64,000 bases of DNA from Streptosporangiaceae bacterium (lineage in GTDB: Bacteria; Actinomycetota; Actinomycetes; Streptosporangiales; Streptosporangiaceae). A program made the translations under genes and the position numbers. This document shows, one piece after another, positions 57,552 to 64,000 of this stretch. Location: contig JAFARZ010000427.1 of the NCBI GenBank assembly GCA_019245115.1, positions 1 through 64,000 of the forward strand, given 5' to 3'. The notes beneath the pieces are model-generated. The model saw only the letters and a program-made list of their open reading frames with translations, did no database searches and was not told the DNA's origin. The first letter of the stretch is position 1, and each line of letters begins with the position of its first letter.

Positions 57552-58747
57552 CAACTGCGTCGAATTTGCCTGGGCCTCCAGCCGCGGCGCTGAATTTGCC
57601 TGGGCCTCCGGCCGCGGCGCTGAATTTGCCTGGGCCTCCGGCCGCGGCGTCGCAGGCCGGAGTGGCGGATCCGTCCCTGACCGAGGACTCCGCGGCGGTG
57701 CGGCGGGCCATCGAGTACTACGCGGACCAGGGCTGGACCGACGGGTTGCCGGTCGTCCCCGTCACCGAGTCCTACCTGGCCGAGTTCCTGGCCCAGACCG
57801 ACCGCGATCCGGCCGACGTCCTGCTGGCGATGCCGCACCTGAACCGGGAGTGCACGGTCCGGCTGGCCGCCATCAACGCGGCGCTGGCCGGCTGCCGGCC
57901 GGAGTATCTGCCGGTCGTTCTCGCCGCGTGGGAGTCGCTGGCGGCCGAGGGATACGCGACCCGTGCCATCTGGCAGTCCACCACGGGGACCGCCCCGTTC
58001 CTGATCGTGAACGGACCGGTCTGCGAGCGGATCGGCCTGAACAGCAAGGGGAACGTGTTCGGCTCCGGCTTCCGCGCGAACGCGACGATAGGCCGGGCCA
58101 TACGCCTCGGCGTGATCAACGCGTTCGGCCTGCGGCCACGCGAACTCGATCAGGCCACGCAGGGCACCCCGGCCAAGTACACGGCCTGTATGGCGGAAAA
58201 CGAAGAGGAGAGCCCCTGGGCGCCGCTGCATGTTGAGTTCGGCCTTGACCCGGCGGACAGCGCCGTGACCGCGTTGACCATCCGCTCAACGCTGCACGTC
58301 GAGGCGCGGCACACGCAGATGCCCGAGCAACTCGCCACCGATATCGGCGGGACGATCTCGCGCACCGGCGCGCTCGTGCACGAGACGACCAGCGCCCTGC
58401 TGGTGCTCAGCCCGGAACACGCGCGGCTGTTCCACAACGCCGGCTGGTCCAAGGAGGACGTCCGGCAGTACCTGTACGAGAACGCGGTCCGTACTCCAGC
58501 GGAGCTGGCAGCCGCCGGCAAGGACGCGCTGTCCAGCCGGACCCGCTGGCGGCTGCCATCCGATCACCCCGACGCGCAGCCTGGGTCCGCGGTCAACGGG
58601 GACGTTCCGGTACGGATGCTGAACTCCCCCGCCGCGGTCCTCATCGTGGTCGCCGGGGCCGGCAACGCCGGCGTGTCCGCGATCGTCGAGACCATGGGCC
58701 CGCGCGGCGGCCCGCCCCCGGTCACCAAGGTGCACATGGCCCCGTAG
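57548..58747 (+). CDS. Conserved partner protein of the UGSC selenoprotein, unknown function
   Basis: 399 residues from the ATG overlapping the UGSC stop. Residues 6-35 are three ten-residue units (LNLPGPPAAA type) from tandem 30-bp repeats; the native protein probably starts near VADPSLTEDSAAVRRAIEYYADQGWTDGLPVVPVTE. Further blocks are MPHLNRECTVRLAAINAALAGCRPEYLPVVLAAW, STTGTAPFLIVNGPVCERIGLNSKGNVFGSGFRANATIGRA, TACMAENEEESPWAPLHVEFG and HTTSALLVLSPEHARLFH-like. No membrane segment. Four cysteines (in REC, AGC, VCE and ACM contexts) could exchange electrons with the Sec/Cys pair. I do not recognise a family with known activity; tight coupling implies that the two act together. Confidence 0.8.
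   Translation: MTTASNLPGPPAAALNLPGPPAAALNLPGPPAAASQAGVADPSLTEDSAAVRRAIEYYADQGWTDGLPVVPVTESYLAEFLAQTDRDPADVLLAMPHLNRECTVRLAAINAALAGCRPEYLPVVLAAWESLAAEGYATRAIWQSTTGTAPFLIVNGPVCERIGLNSKGNVFGSGFRANATIGRAIRLGVINAFGLRPRELDQATQGTPAKYTACMAENEEESPWAPLHVEFGLDPADSAVTALTIRSTLHVEARHTQMPEQLATDIGGTISRTGALVHETTSALLVLSPEHARLFHNAGWSKEDVRQYLYENAVRTPAELAAAGKDALSSRTRWRLPSDHPDAQPGSAVNGDVPVRMLNSPAAVLIVVAGAGNAGVSAIVETMGPRGGPPPVTKVHMAP
57561..57650 (+). repeat. 30-bp dispersed repeat A, copies 14-16 in tandem
   Basis: Three units of exactly 30 bases (57561, 57591, 57621), with TTTGCC in place of TTGGCC in all three, so they expanded locally from one variant. They sit between the start codon and the conserved body of the UGSC partner gene. 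Confidence 0.95.
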
Positions 58748-58749
58748 GT

Positions 58750-58810
58750 CCGGGGGTGAATGTGCCGTTGTCCCCCCTTTAGGGGGTGCGATGGCACATT
58801 CACCCCCCGG
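58750..58810. repeat. Long palindromic repeat D, copy 2, between converging genes
   Basis: Outer arms CCGGGGGTGAATGTGCC (58750-58766) and GGCACATTCACCCCCCGG (58793-58810), with an inner CCCCCC-TTTA-GGGGG hairpin. The TGAATGTG(G)C block is shared with copies 1 and 3. It begins three bases after the partner-gene stop and covers the stop of the opposing ABC gene, so it probably ends both transcripts. Confidence 0.85.
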
Positions 58811-61529
58811 GCGGCTGCGGCTGCGGCTGCGGCTGCGGGGTCTCCGCTGGGGTGGGGGTCGCGCCTAGGTAGGCGGCGATTACCTGGGGGTTGTCCCGGA
58901 CCGCTCGCGGTGTGCCGTCAAAGATCACCTGACCGAATTCAAGCACCACAACCCGATCGCATACGCTCAGCACGAGGCCCATGTCGTGCTCGATCAGCAG
59001 CATGGACTGCCCATCATCGGCCAGCTCGCGCAGGCACTTACCCAGTTCCGATGTCTCCCGCGTGTCCAAGCCAGAGGCGGGCTCGTCAAGGCACAGCAAC
59101 GCTGGCCCACCGGCAAGAGCCCGGGCCACGCCGATGAGCTTGCGCTGGCCGGCCGAAAGCTGGCCGGGCATCAGGCCGGCCGCCCATTTCATGTGGACCA
59201 AATCAAGTGCTTGTTCCGCATCTGCGTGCCGGGATGAAACCATCAGGTTCTCGCGGACATCCAGGTCCTCGAAAAGCTCGGTGCTCTGCCAGGTCCGGGC
59301 CAGCCCGCGGCGGGCGCGCTCATATGGCGGCAACCCGCCCAGATCGGCCCCGGCCAGCTCGACGTGGCCGGTACACCGGACGAATCCGCTGACCGCGTCG
59401 ATCAGCGTGGTCTTGCCCGCGCCGTTCGGGCCGATCAGGCCGACCAGTTCCCCCGGGCGGACCTCGATCGACACGTCGCTGAGCGCGAGCACGCCGCCGA
59501 ACGCGACCGACAGACCGGTTACGCGCAGGACGGCATCGCCGGGCCGTGGGACGCGCGGAGCGCGCTTACGGGGCGACTCCACGGGCGGAGGATCGGGTGG
59601 CGGAGGAGGCACCACCGCCCGTTCGTTGAAACGCTTGTAAAAGGCTCCGGCGACACCTTCAGGATTCTGCAGCAAGGTCAGGATCAGCACCACCCCGCCG
59701 AACAGCAGGAACCAGTTTCCGTTGAGCCCGAACCACTTGTCCAGGGCGTATGGCAGCAAGGCCTGGGCCGAGATCAGGCCGGCGAACACCGCACCGGAGA
59801 TCAGCGTGATGCCGCCCGCGTAGGCGAAGGCGATCAGGCTCAGCGCGGTCACCGCGTCGAAGCGGTCGGCGCTCACCGACCCGAAATTGTACGCGTACAG
59901 CGACCCGGCGACCCCGGCGATGAATGCCGCGATACCGAACGCGATCAGCTTGACGGCCCGCGGGTTGATCGCCACCGCCGCGGCGGCCCGTTCGTTCGAG
60001 CGCACCGCCAGCATCCGCTGCCCGAGGGTTCCGCGGCGCAAAAGTCCCACAAACACGCACAGAACCACCGCCACGAGGAGCACGACCCAGCCGAAAACCG
60101 GGCTGGGCTGATCGCCGTCCAGGCCGCGGAACCCCGCGTGCGTGCCCAGGTCGAGCCCGAACAGGCGCGGCTCCGGCACCGGGGAGCCGGACTGACCGCC
60201 ACCCCAGGTGGTGTTGACGAAGCCGAAGTTCTCGATGGCCACCGCGGCGGCCAGCGTCACGACGGCCAGGCTCACTCCGCGCACCCGCAACGCTGAGAAC
60301 GCGGTCACCAGCCCGAAAACGACGGCCGCGAGCACACCCGCCGCCGCGCCCAGCGGAAAGCCGATCCCGGCCCCCACCGCCAGGTGCGAGATCGTGAAGC
60401 CGGTCACCCCGGCCAAGGTGAGCTGCACCACGGAGATCTGGCCGACGAAGCCGGTGATGACCACCAGCGACAGCGCCATCAGCGTGCCGATCAGCGAGTT
60501 GATCAGCGCTTCGCGGAAGTCGAACGGCAGCACCACCAGCGCGACCGCGCACACCGCGGCCAGCGGCAGCGACGTGGCGGCCAGGCGGCGGGGGCGTGGC
60601 GCCTCGGGCAGGCGGCGTTCGACCAGTTCGCCGCGGCCGGGTAGCCGCGCGCCGCGCAGGAACATCGCCAGGACGATGATCACGAACGCGAGCAGGTCGG
60701 TGACGCCGGGCAGCGCGACGCCACCCGAGGTCGGGAACCATGACTGGCTCGCCGCATAGTTGATCAGCGAGTCACCGATGCCGATCCCGATGCCGGCCGC
60801 GCACGCGACGCCGAATGAGCTGAAACCGGCCAGCAGCGCCGCGGCCAGCGCGGGCACGATCTGGAGCGGCAACGTGCTGGAGTCAAGCTGGGTTATCGAC
60901 GCCGCCAGGATCCCGATCGATCCCGCGACCAGCGCGGCGATCAGGGTGTTCACCAGCGAGATCAGGTTCGGTGAGAGGCCACCGAGCATGGCCGCGACTT
61001 CGTTCTCCGAGGCCGCACGGGTGGCGAGGCCGAACCGCGTCCACCGGTAGAACGCCGCCAGCGCCGCGGTAGCGACGATGACCACGCCGGTCAGGATGAA
61101 CCGGTCCACCGGGATCACCACGCCGAACACCCGGACCGTGCTGGTGGGCAGCACGCTGGGCTCCGGCTGCGCGGTGGTGCCGAAGGCAAGCAGCATCGAC
61201 GCCTGCGCGACCAGCAGCACGCCCAGCGAGGAGACGAGCTTGGCCAGCGGCGCCGCGTTCCGCAGCGGCCGGAACACGATCAGCTCGATCGCCGCGCCCG
61301 CCGCCAGCGCGAAGAGCAGGCTGATCACCAGCGCCGGCGCGGCGGGCAGGTTTGCGATGCGTCCGGTGCGCAGGGCCCAGTAGGCGTACCCGGCCAGCAT
61401 CGCGACCCCGCCGGTCGCCAGGTTGATGATCCCCGACCCGCGGTACGTCAGCACGACGGCGAGCGCCAGCCCGGCGATCAGCGCGCCGGAGCCCAGTCCG
61501 AGCAGGATGAACAGGAGTATCTGTTGCAA
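58800..61529 (-). CDS. Fused LivH-LivM-LivG ABC transporter (two permeases plus ATPase)
   Basis: 909 residues. Residues 1-295 are a LivH-type permease (TYRGSGIINLATGGVAMLAGYAYW), 320-640 a LivM-type permease (GQISVVQLTLAGVTGFTISH, the FGIAAFIAGVAGSLYAY block), then a Pro-rich linker PPPPPDPPPVESPRKRAPR, and about 665-890 a LivG-type ATPase: Walker A GPNGAGKT (about 696-703), signature LSAGQ (about 789), Walker B LLCLDEPASGLD and IEHDMGLVL. The chain ends in a Gln-Pro repeat. Family members are normally three proteins, although LivM-LivG fusions are known. Imports branched-chain amino acids, urea, short amides or other small organic acids. The binding protein follows seven bases upstream. Confidence 0.95.
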   Translation of the reverse strand: MQQILLFILLGLGSGALIAGLALAVVLTYRGSGIINLATGGVAMLAGYAYWALRTGRIANLPAAPALVISLLFALAAGAAIELIVFRPLRNAAPLAKLVSSLGVLLVAQASMLLAFGTTAQPEPSVLPTSTVRVFGVVIPVDRFILTGVVIVATAALAAFYRWTRFGLATRAASENEVAAMLGGLSPNLISLVNTLIAALVAGSIGILAASITQLDSSTLPLQIVPALAAALLAGFSSFGVACAAGIGIGIGDSLINYAASQSWFPTSGGVALPGVTDLLAFVIIVLAMFLRGARLPGRGELVERRLPEAPRPRRLAATSLPLAAVCAVALVVLPFDFREALINSLIGTLMALSLVVITGFVGQISVVQLTLAGVTGFTISHLAVGAGIGFPLGAAAGVLAAVVFGLVTAFSALRVRGVSLAVVTLAAAVAIENFGFVNTTWGGGQSGSPVPEPRLFGLDLGTHAGFRGLDGDQPSPVFGWVVLLVAVVLCVFVGLLRRGTLGQRMLAVRSNERAAAAVAINPRAVKLIAFGIAAFIAGVAGSLYAYNFGSVSADRFDAVTALSLIAFAYAGGITLISGAVFAGLISAQALLPYALDKWFGLNGNWFLLFGGVVLILTLLQNPEGVAGAFYKRFNERAVVPPPPPDPPPVESPRKRAPRVPRPGDAVLRVTGLSVAFGGVLALSDVSIEVRPGELVGLIGPNGAGKTTLIDAVSGFVRCTGHVELAGADLGGLPPYERARRGLARTWQSTELFEDLDVRENLMVSSRHADAEQALDLVHMKWAAGLMPGQLSAGQRKLIGVARALAGGPALLCLDEPASGLDTRETSELGKCLRELADDGQSMLLIEHDMGLVLSVCDRVVVLEFGQVIFDGTPRAVRDNPQVIAAYLGATPTPAETPQPQPQPQPPGG

Positions 61530-61535
61530 GGCGGC

Positions 61536-62861
61536 TTACCCGGGAGGTTGCAGCCAGCCGGCAACCTTGACGAAGTCGTGGTTCCCCTTGTACACGAAGA
61601 ACTGGGTCCGGTCGTTGCAGACCGCGGGAGCCGACGGGTACTTGCCGCACTGAAGCGCCGGAGCGCCGAGCGCGACCGGCCCGGTGAACCCCTTGGCCTG
61701 TCCGAGCACGGCCTGCGGCGTGATGTGGCCGTAACCGAGCTGGTTGAGGAACCGGACGGTCGTCAGTATCTGCGCGAACGCGACGATGTTCCACGGGTCC
61801 GGCGCGTCGGCCGGATTGCCGTACTGCTTGGTCACGTTCATGTAGGCCGGCATGCCCGGATCGGTGGGGTCGCCGAACAGCGAGCTGGCGATCGCATAGG
61901 TCCAGAGCGGGAAGTCGCCCCCGAGGCCCGCGGCGACCTGCCCGTTCAGGCACAGCGGCGCGGACACGATCTTCTTCGCGTCGGTGATGCCCAGCTCTTT
62001 GAGGCCTTTGGCGAGGTTCACGCAGCCAGATGAGTCGCTGTAGGGGATCACCATGTCGGCGGTCTGCGCGCCGGCACTGGTCAGCGGCCCGATCAGGTCG
62101 GTCTGGTTTTCGTCGTAGCCGACCTGCCTGACCGTGACGCCGGCCTGTCTGAGCGACGCCGCGATGGCGGCCGCGCCTTGCGTGATGCCCTCGATGTCCG
62201 GATATATCAGTGCAGCGGTCTTGGCGTGCAGAATGTCCTTGGCGTAGCTCCCGAACGGCCCGAGCACATGGGTCACATCGCCGAAGAGAATGACGGAGCT
62301 GGGCCGGGTGGCGTCTGTTGGGGTTGCGGCGACCCCGACGATGACCGGCTTGGTCGTGCCGATCGTGGAGTAGAAGGACTGGATACCGATCGCCACGGCG
62401 CCTTCGTCGATGACGGAGACGCTTTTGTCCGCGGCCATCTGCTGCCCGCAGGTCGTGCCTTCCTCCTCGGCGGAGGTGATGAAACAGGTCTTCAGCGCGA
62501 CCGGGTGGCCGTCGACGCCGTGGAGGGTCGCGTTGATGTACTTGACCGCGAGCTGTGCGCCGGCGGTTGCCAGCGGGCCGATCTGCTGCTGGCCGCCCTG
62601 CTGGTTGATCCAGCCGATGTACACCGGCGCCTGTGCGGAGTCCGCCGGGCCGGACTTGGCGCCGATGTACGTCGCGTAGTTGGTGACCGAGGCGCTCCCG
62701 GCGCCGCCTGAGTTCGTGGTTGGCGCGCTCGAGGTTGGCGCGGTTGCGGTATGGGTCCCGCTGGCAGTGCTGCCTGATGTGCCGCTGCTGCATCCTGCGG
62801 CTAGAGCCGCGGTAACGACTGCCACGGCGGACGTCGCGATCATCCGCGCTTGTGTTCGCAC
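61536..62861 (-). CDS. LivK-type substrate-binding lipoprotein
   Basis: 441 residues from GTG 62861 with GGGAGG upstream; a longer frame to 62960 has no family similarity. Lipobox LAAGCSS (Cys24), then a Ser/Thr/Gly linker and a two-lobe periplasmic-binding-fold domain (VYIGWINQQGGQQQIGPLATAGAQLAVKYINA, CGQQMAADKSVSVIDEGAVAIG, AALIYPDIEGITQG, ADMVIPYSDSSGCVNLAKGL). Several extra cysteines (at least four) suggest disulfides. Ligand unknown. First gene of the minus-strand LIV unit and divergent from the second ATPase. Confidence 0.92.
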   Translation of the reverse strand: MRTQARMIATSAVAVVTAALAAGCSSGTSGSTASGTHTATAPTSSAPTTNSGGAGSASVTNYATYIGAKSGPADSAQAPVYIGWINQQGGQQQIGPLATAGAQLAVKYINATLHGVDGHPVALKTCFITSAEEEGTTCGQQMAADKSVSVIDEGAVAIGIQSFYSTIGTTKPVIVGVAATPTDATRPSSVILFGDVTHVLGPFGSYAKDILHAKTAALIYPDIEGITQGAAAIAASLRQAGVTVRQVGYDENQTDLIGPLTSAGAQTADMVIPYSDSSGCVNLAKGLKELGITDAKKIVSAPLCLNGQVAAGLGGDFPLWTYAIASSLFGDPTDPGMPAYMNVTKQYGNPADAPDPWNIVAFAQILTTVRFLNQLGYGHITPQAVLGQAKGFTGPVALGAPALQCGKYPSAPAVCNDRTQFFVYKGNHDFVKVAGWLQPPG

Positions 62862-62964
62862 GGCGCCTCCCACAACTGCGGCCAGACAAGCCAGACACGG
62901 CGGATACGCACCAAGCAAAAACCTCGCCCAATGATGTGTCAACAATTTTGGCAGCAACATGTGT

Positions 62965-62978
62965 CACAACATTGTGAA
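62965..62978. promoter_or_regulatory. Candidate operator in the divergent LIV promoter region
   Basis: TCACAA-CA-TTGTGA is a perfect 6-bp dyad between the starts of the binding-protein gene (62861) and livF (63007). A related TGTGTCAACA motif occurs 25 bases to the left. Suggests one regulator for both transcripts. Confidence 0.5.
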
Positions 62979-63006
62979 GTGTGTTGGTGCTTGGTACCGT
63001 GCGCCC

Positions 63007-63735
63007 ATGGCTTGTGGCCCGCCACAGGATGCGGAGATCACGCTCGAGCTTGACGGGGTGAGCGCCGGATATGACGGGGCGCCGGTGGTACGCGGACTGA
63101 CGCTCACCGTGGCTCGCGGCGAGGTGGTCGCCCTGCTCGGGCCGAACGGCGCCGGGAAGACCACGACCCTGCGCGCGATCTCCGGCCTGGTGAAACTGGT
63201 CAGCGGTGTCATCCGCCTGGATGGCGCCGATCTGGCCGGCGTCTCCCCCGCCGCGCGGGCGCGCCGGGGCATCAGTCACGTCCCGCACGATCGCGGCATC
63301 TTCTACGGGCTGACCGTCGACGAACATTTCCGTCTGGACGGCACGACGAGCGCGGCGACGGTGGCCGCCATGGAGCAGTTCCCTAGGCTGCGTGACCTGC
63401 GTCACCGCAGGGCCGGGCTGCTGTCGGGCGGCGAGCAGCAGATGCTCGCCATCGCGCGGGCGCTGGCGCGGCGGCCGCGCCTGCTACTGCTCGACGAGCT
63501 CAGCCTCGGCCTGGCGCCGGTGATCGTCGAGCGGTTGCTGCCGGTCGTCCGCGAACTGGCCGCCACCCACGGAACCGCCGTTCTGCTGGTCGAACAGCAT
63601 GTGCACCTGGCACTTGAGGTCGCGGACCGCGGCTACGTGCTCTCGCACGGTGAACTGGTGGCCTCCGGGACCGCCGCGATGCTTCGCGCCGAGGACTCTC
63701 CGCTCGCGGCCAGCTACCTGGGCATCGATCAGTAA
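63007..63735 (+). CDS. livF: LivF-type ABC transporter ATPase
   Basis: 242 residues from ATG 63007 (an ATG at 62959 would add residues through the operator). Second ATPase of the LIV system. Walker A GPNGAGKT (about 47-54), [19 protein letters not shown] (signature, about 139), Walker [14 protein letters not shown] and [26 protein letters not shown], the last being the LivF-type C-terminus. It pairs with the fused LivHMG to give the ATPase dimer; it is on the opposite strand, sharing the divergent promoter region with the binding protein. Confidence 0.95.
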   Translation: MACGPPQDAEITLELDGVSAGYDGAPVVRGLTLTVARGEVVALLGPNGAGKTTTLRAISGLVKLVSGVIRLDGADLAGVSPAARARRGISHVPHDRGIFYGLTVDEHFRLDGTTSAATVAAMEQFPRLRDLRHRRAGLLSGGEQQMLAIARALARRPRLLLLDELSLGLAPVIVERLLPVVRELAATHGTAVLLVEQHVHLALEVADRGYVLSHGELVASGTAAMLRAEDSPLAASYLGIDQ

Positions 63736-63876
63736 ACGCGGGGGCGCGGTCCGCTGGGGGCGGGAGCGGTCCGCGTTGCGGCACGTTGGCGACCTCATCC
63801 GTACCTGACTCTTTCGGCTCAGCGACGCAAATCCTCGCCATCGTTACAAAGCGGGCACCCCTCGCCCCCGCCTTAC

Positions 63877-63949
63877 GGAAATAAGGAGCCTCGCGGAAGA
63901 AAAGGCGCCGGAAACCGGCACCCAATCCTCCACAAGGCCCTTAATTTCC
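63877..63949. repeat. Nested double-hairpin repeat C, copy 4
   Basis: Outer arms GGAAATAAGGAGCC and GGCCCTTAATTTCC; inner hairpin AAGGCGCCGG-AAA-CCGGCACCC. Right-hand similarity continues through CACGCCACGCAGACGGCGGA. About 140 bases after the livF stop; no gene follows in the window. Confidence 0.88.
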
Positions 63950-64000
63950 ACGCCACGCAGACGGCGGACTGCCGACGTATCCAAACATATACGGATAAAA

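Overview
The window is high-GC DNA with dense, strand-switching gene order, GTG/TTG starts and an actinobacterial gene set: DUF3046-recA-recX, rny, miaB and miaA, septum-formation family, PadR/DeoR/RpiR regulators and many secreted enzymes. It suggests a soil or litter actinomycete of the Streptosporangiales/Streptomycetales type; genus cannot be told. Bases 1-115 are a pure G run and look like a sequencing or assembly artefact at a contig end.

Layout. 0.1-6.7 kb: MmcQ/YjbR-type protein running into the G-run, a group II intron with its maturase, a membrane-anchored BNR-repeat protein, and a ClpP-like/XRE pair with a palindromic operator. 7-9.6 kb: APC permease plus amidohydrolase. 9.5-18.7 kb: conserved miaA, miaB, rny, recX, recA, DUF3046 block (all minus strand) with an S9 peptidase on the plus strand inside it. 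18.9-25.7 kb: septum-formation protein, oxidoreductase remnant, SDR, small secreted and membrane proteins, GH3 hexosaminidase, peptide deformylase with PadR regulator. 25.5-29.1 kb: secreted RHS protein with a small membrane protein behind it. 29.7-32.9 kb: DeoR regulator, SIS isomerase, nagA (aminosugar catabolism). 33-45.6 kb: lipoprotein, Lhr helicase, secreted CHAP-PKD protein, SGNH esterase, GH12 glucanase with a LacI-type operator. 46-56.3 kb: MetE-like protein, then a second sugar locus: GH15, serine hydrolase and BadF-type kinase on the minus strand; SIS protein and sugar ABC importer on the plus strand; RpiR regulator. 56.4-58.7 kb: stand-alone TSCPD protein, then a UGSC-family protein whose frame is crossed by a TGA exactly at the UGSC motif (probable selenocysteine), coupled to a 399-residue partner. 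58.8-63.7 kb: branched-chain-amino-acid-type ABC system in which two permeases and an ATPase are fused in one 909-residue chain.

The nagA locus, the GH3 enzyme and the kinase/SIS/ABC/RpiR locus together suggest uptake and recycling of chitin- or peptidoglycan-derived amino sugars. The same long repeat sits just upstream of both nagA and the sugar kinase.

The most distinctive features are (1) the probable selenoprotein with a hairpin right after its UGA and (2) several families of small dispersed repeats. One is an exactly 30-bp unit, open in five or six frames, found in single and tandem copies inside at least five coding regions and inserted cleanly into a copy of another repeat family. Others are a nested double hairpin of about 75 bp (four copies), a long palindrome family (three copies) and a leader-like element of about 100 bp (four copies).
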